Assembly (NCBI RefSeq): GCF_013283785.1
Contig: NZ_JABCPZ010000059.1
Span: forward strand, 1-48,267
Direction: 5' to 3'
DNA from: Nonomuraea antri
GTDB lineage: Bacteria; Actinomycetota; Actinomycetes; Streptosporangiales; Streptosporangiaceae
DNA length: 48,267 nucleotides
A program made the translations under genes and the position numbers. The notes under the pieces were generated by a model that did no database searches, was not told the DNA's origin, and worked only from the letters and a program-made list of their open reading frames with translations. Below, one piece after another: positions 29,804 through 37,586 of this stretch. Positions within the stretch are counted from its first letter, which is position 1. Each line of letters opens with the position of its first letter.

Positions 29804-30554
29804 TCAGGATCCCGCCGTCGACCGGCAGCGTCACCCCGGTGATGTACGACGACGCGTCGCTGGCCAGGAAGATCGCCGCGGCCACCAGTTCCTCCGGATC
29901 GCCTGGACGCCTCATCGGCACCCGCAGCTCCATCATCCGCTCCAGGTAGCCGGGCTGGTACTGCTCGGTCATCTCCGAGGCGAAGAAGCCCGGCTCCAGG
30001 CAGTTGACCCGGATGCCGCGCCGGCCAGTCCACTGCTGGGCCAGGTCGCGGGTGAGCCCGATGACGGCCGCCTTGGAGGCGCTGTAGGCGGCCTGCGGCA
30101 GCCCGGCCGTGGTCTCGCCCAGGATGCTGCCGATGTTCACGATCGACGAGCCGGGCCGCATCACCCGCGCGCACGCCTGCGCCATCCAGTACGTGCCGTG
30201 CAGGTTGATGTCGACGACCTGGCGGAACTCCGCGGGCGTCTCGCGGACGGCGGGCACGGCCGTGCCGACCCCGGCGTTGTTGATCAGCACGTCGACCGCG
30301 CCGAGCTCGGCCACCGCGGCGGCGACCAGCGCCTCGCAGTCCTCCGGCCTGGTCACGTCGGTCGGGACGGCCACGCACCGCCGGCCGGTCCGCTCGACCA
30401 GCAGGCGGGTCTCCTCCAGCCGGTCTTTGCGCCGGGCGCCGATCGCCACGTCGGCCCCGGCCTCGGCGAGACCGCGGGCGAACGCCACGCCCAGCCCCGA
30501 AGACGCGCCGGTGACGACGGCCACTTTGCCTTCGAGGCTGAAGCGCTGCAGCAT
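29796..30554 (-). CDS. short-chain dehydrogenase/reductase
   Basis: From the ATG at 30554 the protein has 252 residues, the classical SDR length. It shows the cofactor loop VTGASSGLGVAFA, the NNAGVG motif, the catalytic Ser in NIGSILGE, YSASK with catalytic Tyr and Lys, and the C-terminal VPMRRPGDPEELVAAAIFLASDASSYITGVTLPVDGG. The acidic/basic pattern after beta-2 (GARRKDR) suggests NADP(H). The substrate is unknown. It lies 17 bases after the 758-aa gene on the same strand, in the same probable operon, with a 9-bp duplication at the junction. Confidence 0.93.
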   Translation of the reverse strand: MLQRFSLEGKVAVVTGASSGLGVAFARGLAEAGADVAIGARRKDRLEETRLLVERTGRRCVAVPTDVTRPEDCEALVAAAVAELGAVDVLINNAGVGTAVPAVRETPAEFRQVVDINLHGTYWMAQACARVMRPGSSIVNIGSILGETTAGLPQAAYSASKAAVIGLTRDLAQQWTGRRGIRVNCLEPGFFASEMTEQYQPGYLERMMELRVPMRRPGDPEELVAAAIFLASDASSYITGVTLPVDGGILIT

Positions 30555-30561
30555 CTCGCTC

Positions 30562-30579
30562 CCTACAGTTCCTACAGTC
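30562..30579 (-). repeat. 9-bp tandem duplication that doubles the stop of the upstream gene
   Basis: CCTACAGTT and CCTACAGTC lie head to tail. On the minus strand this reads CTG-TAG-GAA-CTG-TAG, so the stop codon of the 758-aa protein is followed by a second in-frame stop. Confidence 0.7.
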
Positions 30580-32848
30580 CGTATTCCTTGACGATGCGCT
30601 CGTGCCGCTCGACCTCGACGTCGATCTCGCGGGCCAGGTCGAGCCAGGCCAGCGGGTGCACCCATCGCTCGGTGGCGTCGTCGAGGAGGGCGTCGACCTC
30701 GGCGGGCGCGACGTCCGGCGGCACGGCCACCCAGCCGAACACGCCGGGCAGCGGCTCGCCGCTGGTCGGGTGGGTCACCGTGTAGTTCTCGTCGCTGTAG
30801 ACCCACATCGGCCAGCCGCGCTCGGCCATGACCTCGGTGAACTCCGACCAGTCGGACTCGCTCGGCGCGGCGCCGTCGAAGAAGTAGCTGGTGTAGCCGC
30901 CGGGACGGAGAATGCGCACCGCCGCGAACGGCGGCACGAAGTTCTGCTGCTCCTTGGGGTCTTCCGGCATCGGCTCGAGCAGCTGCGGGTCGAACACGAC
31001 CAGGTCACCGGCGTTGTAGTCCATGCCGCGCGGCTGCGGCAGCGCCAGCCTGGCGGTGGCCGGGCCGGTGCGGATCGACAGGACCTGCCGCTGACCGCCG
31101 TCGGGGGCCGGGAGGATGACCCTGATCAGGCCCATCTCCTCCTCGATCGGGCCCTCCTTGGACTTGATCGGCATGCCGATCTTGGCCGCGCCCTTGCGCA
31201 CGGTCTCCCAGTCTTCGGCCGAGGTGGCCATGACGACCATGCGCCACAGGTCTTCCTCGGTGAGCTCGTCGATCACCTCGAGCAGCACGGCGGCCGCCCG
31301 CTCGTTCTGGTCGAGCTGCTGGGCCGAGCCCGACACCAGGCGGCGGGCCTCGATGCCGGCGCCGGCGGCCACCGCGTGCTCGGCCGCGTCGAGCGTCTCC
31401 GGCCAGCGCTCGCGGGCGCTGTGCAGCCGGGCCAGCGCCAGGTGCTGGGCGTCGTGCGGGAGCATCGCGGCCATCTGCTCCAGCCGCTCGTCCTGACGGG
31501 CGTCGACGAGCAGCGTGGTCAGGTAGGCGACGTCGTCGGACTCGGCGGTGGCGATGCGGCCGGAGTCGACCAGCATCTTCCAGTAGATGTCGGCGCCGGC
31601 CGACGGGTAGCCGAGGAAGCCGAGCGTGGTGGTGTGGCGGCGGGTGGCCTCCAGGTCCTCGCCCGACAGCGGGGCGAGCCAGCCGACCCACTTCTCCGGG
31701 TCGGCGTTGAAGCCGTCGGCGGCGTCGAAGTAGGAGACGCGCTCCTCCAGCGGGCCCGGGGCCTCGGGCTCGGGGGCGGTGTTGGCGGCCTCGCGCAGCG
31801 CGGCGATGCGCTCGATCAGGCCGTCGGTGTCGCGCAGCTCGGCGGCGGCGGACTCGGCCAGGTCGGCCAGCAGCCTGGCCTGCCACCCGCCCTGCCTGGC
31901 CACGGCCAGGTCGCCGGCCACCAGGGCCAGCTCGACGCGGGCGCGGTAGCCGCCCATCATGCCGAAGTAGTCGATCCACTGGCGCAGCACGCGGCCGAGC
32001 TGCCAGGTGTTGGTGATCTGGGAGGAGTCGGCCAGCAGGCGCACGGCCCGCGACCACTCCACGAACGAGCGCGGGTGCTCGCCGACCACGTCGAGGTCGG
32101 GCAGCGCGTCGACGCTCTCGGCGATCCGGCCGAGCGTGGCCAGGATCAGCGCCCTGCGCACGCCGTCGCGGTGCGGCTTGGCGACCGGGTCGTCGGCCTG
32201 GAGGTCGGCGGCGGCCTGCAGCGCGGTCAGCGCGTCTTCGGCCCGGCCGGCGGCCAGCAGCGCCCGCGCACTCTCCGCGCCCAGCTCCCAGCTCGCCTCG
32301 TGGCCCCCGGTGCGCAGCCGCTCGACGGCGGCCTCGGCGTAGGCGACGGCCTCGCCCGGCTTGCCGGCGTCGATGAGCGCCGACACGTACTGGGTGACCA
32401 GTCCGGAGAAGGCCGGCCGCTCGGGGCTCATGTCCTCCAGGAACGCGCCGACGGTCTCCAGCCGGTCGGTGGCGTAGCCGGGGCCGTCGGTGTTGGCCCA
32501 CACGACGGCCAGCGCCTCGACCGCGGCCGGCGTGGCCGGGCACTCACGCACGTCTTCGCGCTGGGCGAACGCGAGCAGTTGCTTGGCGTCGTCGATGGCG
32601 ACCGCGCCCTGCGCGCGGTCGCCGATGCGGCCGATCAGGTGCCAGTAGCGGGCGTAGAACTCGAGCCACGGCAGCTCCAGGGTCTCCGCCTGCTGCGCGA
32701 TGGCCGGGGCCATGACGTCGAGCTGCGGATATCGGCCCTCGTAGGCCTGTGCGGGAAGGTCTCCCAGCGCCATGGCGAGGCCAACGTTGCCCGCCTCGGA
32801 AAGCTGCTGCTGGGTTTCTCCGACCCAGGCCCAGATGTCCACGTCCAT
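30572..32848 (-). CDS. 758-aa helical-repeat (TPR-like) protein, unknown function
   Basis: I do not recognise this protein. No signal peptide or membrane segment is seen. Residues 1-600 are almost entirely alpha-helical with a 30-40 residue rhythm (for example ALIDAGKPGEAVAYAEAAVERL, ARALLAAGRAEDALTALQAA, LARLHSARERWPETLDAAEHA), typical of degenerate TPR arrays. About 600-758 form a distinct alpha/beta domain with VILPAPDGGQRQVLSIRTGP, DYNAGDLVVFDPQLLEP, VRILRPGGYTSYFFDGAAPSESDWSEF and GWPMWVYSDENYTVTHP. The protein is acidic. It lies between an SCO6745-family gene (19 bp upstream) and an SDR gene (17 bp downstream) on one strand, so it belongs to a three-gene unit. A scaffold or regulator role is only a guess. 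Confidence 0.85.
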   Translation of the reverse strand: MDVDIWAWVGETQQQLSEAGNVGLAMALGDLPAQAYEGRYPQLDVMAPAIAQQAETLELPWLEFYARYWHLIGRIGDRAQGAVAIDDAKQLLAFAQREDVRECPATPAAVEALAVVWANTDGPGYATDRLETVGAFLEDMSPERPAFSGLVTQYVSALIDAGKPGEAVAYAEAAVERLRTGGHEASWELGAESARALLAAGRAEDALTALQAAADLQADDPVAKPHRDGVRRALILATLGRIAESVDALPDLDVVGEHPRSFVEWSRAVRLLADSSQITNTWQLGRVLRQWIDYFGMMGGYRARVELALVAGDLAVARQGGWQARLLADLAESAAAELRDTDGLIERIAALREAANTAPEPEAPGPLEERVSYFDAADGFNADPEKWVGWLAPLSGEDLEATRRHTTTLGFLGYPSAGADIYWKMLVDSGRIATAESDDVAYLTTLLVDARQDERLEQMAAMLPHDAQHLALARLHSARERWPETLDAAEHAVAAGAGIEARRLVSGSAQQLDQNERAAAVLLEVIDELTEEDLWRMVVMATSAEDWETVRKGAAKIGMPIKSKEGPIEEEMGLIRVILPAPDGGQRQVLSIRTGPATARLALPQPRGMDYNAGDLVVFDPQLLEPMPEDPKEQQNFVPPFAAVRILRPGGYTSYFFDGAAPSESDWSEFTEVMAERGWPMWVYSDENYTVTHPTSGEPLPGVFGWVAVPPDVAPAEVDALLDDATERWVHPLAWLDLAREIDVEVERHERIVKEYGL

Positions 32849-32867
32849 GGGCAGTCAGTCTGCCAGG

Positions 32868-33623
32868 TCAATGAGCGTGCCCAAAACGCAGAAGGTCGAT
32901 GAGCTCGTCCGATTCGTCGCTGTTGAGGACCGAAAATACCGGTGCCATCAGGTCGTCGGTCGTCTCTTCGACGGCCGCGCGGCGTGCTTTCGTCTCGGGC
33001 GCGGGCTGCTGGTAGGGCTCGGGCCAGGTGAAGAACTTCGCGATGAGCTCGCCCGCGGCGTGTCCGAACGGGGTGCCGTCGTGGTCTGCGGCGAGCGTGG
33101 CGTCGAGCGGGTGCAGGCCGGCCGCGAGCACCGCGTTGGCGTGCAGGCCGCCGCGCAGCTCCCGCAGGACGTGCATGAGCTGCGTGGCGCGCGCGGGCGC
33201 GTCGTCGGGCAGCGGGACCGCGCGCCAGCCGGCGAACAGCGGCGCGCCGACGGAAGACGCCTGACGCACGACGGGTTCGAGCAGCTCGGCGATGCGGGCG
33301 CAGCCGTCGTAGCCGCCCAGCTTGCGCCGGCCCCACTGCCCGCACGCCTCGGCGTAGAGCTCGACGGCCTGTTCCACGGGCAGCTTGCGCCCGCCGTTCC
33401 AGTTCTCCTCGACGTGCTCGCGCGGGAAGAAGACCGCCACGGACGTGACCACGTCGGCGTCGCAGTCGCCGAGCACGCCGAAGCGGCCGCGGAAGTACAG
33501 CTCGCGCGGGCCGAGCCCGTGCGCCTCGCAGATGGCCTTGGCCTCCCGGGAGATCATCCATCCGCCGCCGTAGTGGCCCACGGGTCCTTTGACCTCTACC
33601 GCGGTCGTACGCGGGTCCGCCAT
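32868..33623 (-). CDS. SCO6745-family protein
   Basis: From the ATG at 33623 (GAGGGG six bases upstream) the protein has 251 residues. The pattern of an N-terminal helix with EAHGLGPRELYFRGRFGVLGD, then VVTSVAVFFPREHVEENW, a helical middle, PLFAGWRAVPLPDDAPARATQLMHVLRELRGGLHANAVLAAGL and a C-terminal helix pair fits the SCO6745/HTH_67 family of actinobacteria as I know it. The family holds proteins found beside antibiotic and lipid genes; no enzymatic activity is established. It probably heads the unit with the TPR-like and SDR genes, and its stop is 19 bp before the TPR-like ATG. Confidence 0.75.
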   Translation of the reverse strand: MADPRTTAVEVKGPVGHYGGGWMISREAKAICEAHGLGPRELYFRGRFGVLGDCDADVVTSVAVFFPREHVEENWNGGRKLPVEQAVELYAEACGQWGRRKLGGYDGCARIAELLEPVVRQASSVGAPLFAGWRAVPLPDDAPARATQLMHVLRELRGGLHANAVLAAGLHPLDATLAADHDGTPFGHAAGELIAKFFTWPEPYQQPAPETKARRAAVEETTDDLMAPVFSVLNSDESDELIDLLRFGHAH

Positions 33624-33673
33624 GTCCGCCCCTCTCGGTTCGTCAGATAGACCCAGCATCCCCCGGAAGAACT

Positions 33674-34486
33674 TTATTCTGCAAGAGTGAGATTCCCGGA
33701 CGCGACGATCATCGCCGGGCCGGACAGGTAGCTGGTGTCCTCGTCGAGGATCACGGTGAGGGTGCCGCCCAGCACCTCGACCGTCCAGCGGCCGGTGGTC
33801 TCGCCGGACATGCGCGCCGCGGCGACGGCGGTGGCGACCGCGCCGGTGCCGCACGAGCGGGTCTCGCCCGAGCCGCGCTCGTAGACCCGCATCACCGCGC
33901 GGGTGGTGCCGACCGGGTTGAACAGCTCGATGTTGACGCCGTGCGGGAACACGCCCGGGTCGAAGCCGGGCTGGCGCGCCAGGTCGAGCTGGGCGACCGG
34001 ATCGCCGATGGCGCAGGCCAGGTGCGGGTTGCCCATGTCGACCTGGACGCCGCGATACTCCTGGTTGCCCAGCGTGGCCACGCTCTCCCTGCCGACGACC
34101 GGCTTGCCCATGTCGACGGTGATGTCGCCGTTCTCCTCGACCCTGGCCTGCCTGACGCCGCCCCTGGTGGCGATGCCGAACTCGCTCGCGTCGGTCAGCC
34201 CGGCGTCGAGCAGGTAGCGCGCGAAGACCCGCACCCCGTTGCCGCACATCTCGGCCACGCTGCCGTCGGCGTTGCGGTAGTCCATGAACCACTCCGCCCG
34301 CGCCGCCTGCCCGGCCACCTCGGGGTGCTGCTTGGTGCGCACCACACGGAGCACGCCGTCGGCGCCGATGCCGGCCCGCCTGTCGCAGATCTTGGCGACG
34401 AGCGCGGCCGACAGGTCGAGCTCGGCGTCGGGATCGGGCAGGATGACGAAGTCGTTCTCGGTGCCGTGCCCCTTGAGAAAGCGCAT
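33674..34486 (-). CDS. dapF: diaminopimelate epimerase
   Basis: DapF converts LL- to meso-diaminopimelate for lysine and peptidoglycan synthesis. The 270-residue protein starts MRFLKGHGTENDFV, with GIGADGVL near 39-46. Catalytic Cys81 is in ADGSVAEMCGNGVRVFARY and Cys212 in GSGETRSCGTGAVAT. The ATG at 34486 is 9 bp after the miaA stop on the same strand, the usual miaA-dapF order of actinobacteria. What follows (SCO6745 family) is not the usual hflX neighbour. Confidence 0.97.
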   Translation of the reverse strand: MRFLKGHGTENDFVILPDPDAELDLSAALVAKICDRRAGIGADGVLRVVRTKQHPEVAGQAARAEWFMDYRNADGSVAEMCGNGVRVFARYLLDAGLTDASEFGIATRGGVRQARVEENGDITVDMGKPVVGRESVATLGNQEYRGVQVDMGNPHLACAIGDPVAQLDLARQPGFDPGVFPHGVNIELFNPVGTTRAVMRVYERGSGETRSCGTGAVATAVAAARMSGETTGRWTVEVLGGTLTVILDEDTSYLSGPAMIVASGNLTLAE

Positions 34487-34495
34487 TTCAGAATT

Positions 34496-35401
34496 CTATG
34501 TGCGGCCGTGGCCCGCGATCAGCGTCAGGGATCGTTCGAGCAGGTCAGGGGCGTCATACGGGAGCCAGACCACCCTCGGGTCGCGGCGGAACCACGACTC
34601 CTGGCGGCGGGCGAAACGCCGCGTGGCCCGCACCGTCTCCTCGACGGCCCGCTCCTGGCTCCACTCCCCGTCCAGGAACTTGATCACCTGGGCGTAGCCG
34701 AGCGCGCGGCTCGCCGTGCGCCCCTCGGCCAGGCCCTGCCCGAGCAGCCCGCGCACCTCCTCGACCAGGCCCGCCTGCCACATGCGGGTCACCCGCAGCG
34801 CGATGCGCTCGTCCAGCTCGGGCCTGGGCACCTCCAGGCCGATCTGCACGCTCGGAACGCCGCCCTCGTACGACGGCATCGTGGCCGAGAACGGCCGGCC
34901 CGAGTGCTCGATCACCTCCAGCGCGCGCACGATGCGCCGGCCGTTGCTGGGCAGGATGGCCGCCGCGGCCGCCGGGTCGAGCTCGCGCAGCCGCTCGTGG
35001 AGCGGGGCCGTGCCGGTCTCGGCCAGCTCGGACTCCAGCCTGGCCCTGATCTCCGGGTCGGTGCCGGGGAACTCCAGGTCGTCGATGGCCGCGCGGACGT
35101 ACAGGCCGCTGCCGCCGACCAGCACGGGCACGTCGATCGTGGCGAACAGTTTCCTGGCCAGCCGCTGGTACTCGGCGGCGCTGGCCGTGACCGTGACGTC
35201 CCAGATGTCCAGCAGGTGGTGCGGCACGCCGCGCTGCTCGGCCGGGGTGAGCTTGGCCGTGCCGATGTCCATGCCGCGGTAGAGCTGCATGGAGTCGGCG
35301 TTGACGCACTCGCCCCCGAGCCTGAGCGCGAGGTCGACGGCGAGATCGGACTTTCCTGCCGCCGTGGGACCCACCACGGCGATGACTGGCTGCTGACGCA
35401 C
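34496..35401 (-). CDS. miaA: tRNA dimethylallyltransferase
   Basis: MiaA adds a dimethylallyl group to N6 of A37 in tRNAs that read UNN codons. The 301-residue protein has the P-loop VVGPTAAGKSDLAVDLA near the N-terminus, then CVNADSMQLYRGMDIGTAK, GVPHHLLDIWD, VLVGGSGLYVRAAID and the C-terminal ALGYAQVIKFL and TRRFARRQESWFRR. MiaB, encoded at 39761, modifies the same base next. It lies 9 bp ahead of dapF on the same strand and is probably co-transcribed with it. Confidence 0.97.
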   Translation of the reverse strand: MRQQPVIAVVGPTAAGKSDLAVDLALRLGGECVNADSMQLYRGMDIGTAKLTPAEQRGVPHHLLDIWDVTVTASAAEYQRLARKLFATIDVPVLVGGSGLYVRAAIDDLEFPGTDPEIRARLESELAETGTAPLHERLRELDPAAAAAILPSNGRRIVRALEVIEHSGRPFSATMPSYEGGVPSVQIGLEVPRPELDERIALRVTRMWQAGLVEEVRGLLGQGLAEGRTASRALGYAQVIKFLDGEWSQERAVEETVRATRRFARRQESWFRRDPRVVWLPYDAPDLLERSLTLIAGHGRT

Positions 35402-35437
35402 ACCGACAAGTGTGTCAGCAGGCCGGCGCGCTCCAGG

Positions 35438-35950
35438 TCACCACAGGTCGAGCAGGGTGGGCTGGAGGTAACCCTCGTGGGTCAGCAGCCAGCGCTTGGT
35501 CTCCACGCCGACGCCGCCGCTGAACCCGCCGAGCCCGTTGCCGGCGATCACCCGGTGGCAGGGCACCACGATCGGGATCGGGTTGGAGCCCATGATCGAG
35601 CCGATCCCCCGCGCGGGGACGCTCGTGCCGCTGCGTCCGGCCAGCTCGCCGTAGGTGACCGCGCTGCCGTACGGCACCCGGTGCAGCGCCTGGAGCACCA
35701 GCAGCCGCGAGCCCGACATGAGCCGCCAGTCGATCGGGGTCTCGAACGTCCGCAGGTCACCGGCGAAATAATGGGTGAGCTCCGAAACGATCGAGGCCGT
35801 ACGATCCGCATCATGAACCTCAGTCAGGCCGAGGCGCTCGCTCAGCCGCGAACGGGCGCCCCATCCCGACGCGACGAGCCCGACCTCGGTGACCGCCAGC
35901 ACGAACGGGCCGACCGGCGTCGGAACCTCGGCGAACGCGACCGTATCCAT
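35438..35950 (-). CDS. ogt: methylated-DNA-[protein]-cysteine S-methyltransferase
   Basis: This suicide repair enzyme takes alkyl groups from O6-alkylguanine onto its own cysteine. From the ATG at 35950 (GAGG five bases upstream) it has 170 residues. The active site PCHRVIAGNG contains Cys131; the helix-turn-helix GSAVTYGELAGRSG and the arginine of SVPARGIGSIMGSNP precede it, and GLGGFSGGVGVETKRWLLTHEG follows. The start is one base away from the start of the divergent RNase Z gene, and the ogt ribosome site lies inside that gene. An ATG at 35953 is possible but has almost no ribosome-site spacing. Confidence 0.94.
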   Translation of the reverse strand: MDTVAFAEVPTPVGPFVLAVTEVGLVASGWGARSRLSERLGLTEVHDADRTASIVSELTHYFAGDLRTFETPIDWRLMSGSRLLVLQALHRVPYGSAVTYGELAGRSGTSVPARGIGSIMGSNPIPIVVPCHRVIAGNGLGGFSGGVGVETKRWLLTHEGYLQPTLLDLW

Positions 35951-35951
35951 C

Positions 35952-36872
35952 ATGTCCTCACGTGAGCTCGTGGTGCTGGGCACCTCCAGCGCGGTGCCCA
36001 CCCGACACCGTAACCACAACGGGTACCTTCTGCGCTGGGACGGGCAAGGCTTCCTTTTCGACCCGGGCGAGGGCACGCAGCGGCAGATGGCCTACGCCGG
36101 GGCGAGCGCGAGCGACGTGCACTGGCTGTGCGTGACCCACTTCCACGGCGACCACTGCCTGGGTGTGCCCGGGGTGGTCCAGCGCATCGCCAGGGACCGG
36201 GTCAGGCACCCGGTGCGTGCCGTCTTCCCCGCCTCGGGCGAGGCGTACTGGCGGCGGCTGCGGCACGCCGCTGCGTTCGCCGACACGTCCGCCATCGAGG
36301 AGTGCCCCGTCAGCGGGGAACTCGACTCGGCGGGCCCGCTGATCGCGCGCCGCCTGTCGCACCCCGTCGAGGCGTACGGCTACCGCCTGCAGGAGCCGTC
36401 AGGGCGCCAGATGCTGCCGGAGAAGCTGGCCGAGTACGGCATCCGCGGCCCCGAGGTCGGCGAGCTGCAGCGGACCGGTTCGGTGCGCGGCATCACGCTC
36501 GACCAGTGCAGCCTCCCGCGTCCCGGCCAGAGCTTCGCGTTCGTCATGGACACGCGGCTGTGCGACTCGGTGTTCGAGCTGGCCGCCGGGGTGGACATGC
36601 TGGTCATCGAGACCACGTTCCTGTCCGCGGAGAGCGCGCTGGCCACCGAGTACGGCCACCTGACCGCGTTCGAGGCCGGGCGGGTGGCCGCCGAGGCCGG
36701 CGTGCGCAAGCTGGTGATCACGCACTTCTCCGAGCGGTACACGCCGGACGACGAGCCGGTGTTCCTCGACGAGGTGCGGCGCAGCTTCGACGGCGAGGTC
36801 GTGGCCGCCAGGGACCTGATGACGGTCCCGGTGCCGCGCCGCGCCCGTCAGCTCCAGATCCCGGCGAAGTAG
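35952..36872 (+). CDS. rnz: ribonuclease Z / MBL-fold hydrolase
   Basis: RNase Z trims tRNA 3' ends as a zinc endonuclease. The 306-residue protein starts MSSRELVVLGTSSAVPTRHRNHNGYLL and contains the MBL motif THFHGDH (His63, His65, Asp67, His68), FDPGEGTQRQM, later VMDTRLCDSVFELAAGVDMLVIETTF, the GHLTAFEAG region and ITHFSERY, all in RNase Z order. The ATG at 35952 is one base from the divergent ogt start and has no ribosome site, so it is probably leaderless. A GTG at 35889 is a weaker alternative. Its end overlaps the end of the next, convergent gene by 25 bp. Confidence 0.92.
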   Translation: MSSRELVVLGTSSAVPTRHRNHNGYLLRWDGQGFLFDPGEGTQRQMAYAGASASDVHWLCVTHFHGDHCLGVPGVVQRIARDRVRHPVRAVFPASGEAYWRRLRHAAAFADTSAIEECPVSGELDSAGPLIARRLSHPVEAYGYRLQEPSGRQMLPEKLAEYGIRGPEVGELQRTGSVRGITLDQCSLPRPGQSFAFVMDTRLCDSVFELAAGVDMLVIETTFLSAESALATEYGHLTAFEAGRVAAEAGVRKLVITHFSERYTPDDEPVFLDEVRRSFDGEVVAARDLMTVPVPRRARQLQIPAK

Positions 36873-37492
36873 CCCACGCCGTACGGCTCCGACTGGGCGA
36901 GCAGGCGGCCGGTGAACGCGGCCGGGCCGGCCGCCCCGGCGAGCACCTGGAGCGCCGGGCGGCCGCTCACCCAGAGGCGGTCGGCCCGCTCGGGGTCGAG
37001 CCCGGCCAGCGCGGCCTGGTCGGCCTCGGCGACGGCGGTCGCGATCAGGTCGTTGACCGGCTTGGCGTCGTCGTCGTACTTGCCCGGGGCCCGGGACGAC
37101 AGGCAGGCCGAGCCGTCGGCCATGACCAGCAGCGCCACCCGGTCGCCGCGGGCGGCCAGCTCGGCGCCGAGCGCCAGGCAGCCGGCCGGCGGCGTGTCAT
37201 GCGCGATTGCCTGGCCCGGGGCGTCGCCTTGGAGCAGCAGGCGGCCGACGGTGAGCGACAGCGGGAGCACCGGCTCGCCCTCGCCGATCGTGTCGTCCAG
37301 GCCCCAGGGGCGCAGGGTGCCCGCGGCCCGGGCGTCGTAGGCGGCGGTGGACTCGGCCGGGCCGACCACGATCAGCGTGTCGGGCCTGGCGGCACGCAGC
37401 GCGGCGATCGCGGTGTGGCAGGCGGAGCGGAGGTCGGGCAGCTGGGACACGATCAGCGGGGTTTGCGGGCAGACGGCCGCGGCGACAAGCAC
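36848..37492 (-). CDS. class III extradiol dioxygenase-like protein (Rv2728c-like)
   Basis: The 214-residue protein has N-terminus MLVAAAVCPQTPLIVSQL and a strand-rich fold with LIVVGPAES, DTIGEGEPVLPLSL, LGAELAARGDRVALLVMADGSACLSSRAPGKYDDDA and WVSGRPALQVLAGAAG. This matches the LigB/extradiol-like protein encoded between miaA and miaB in many actinobacteria. The iron-binding His pair of true dioxygenases is not evident, so an enzymatic role is doubtful. The GTG at 37492 follows TACGCT by 7 bases, consistent with a leaderless transcript. It converges on the RNase Z gene with a 25-bp overlap. Confidence 0.82.
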   Translation of the reverse strand: MLVAAAVCPQTPLIVSQLPDLRSACHTAIAALRAARPDTLIVVGPAESTAAYDARAAGTLRPWGLDDTIGEGEPVLPLSLTVGRLLLQGDAPGQAIAHDTPPAGCLALGAELAARGDRVALLVMADGSACLSSRAPGKYDDDAKPVNDLIATAVAEADQAALAGLDPERADRLWVSGRPALQVLAGAAGPAAFTGRLLAQSEPYGVGYFAGIWS

Positions 37493-37586
37493 GACGAAAA
37501 GCGTACGTCAGCAGGACATATCCCCGATCACCGGGCAACCCGCACCGCCCGGTCCCGCCGCCCGGTCTCGCGGCTTCGTTTCGTGA

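Noticed and set aside
5608..33673. Genomic island or prophage
   Set aside because: There is no integrase, transposase, phage gene, tRNA end or clear change in base composition, so only lineage-specific gene order can be claimed.
36848..37492. Active extradiol dioxygenase
   Set aside because: The fold fits, but I cannot see the metal-ligand His pair and Glu expected of a class III enzyme.
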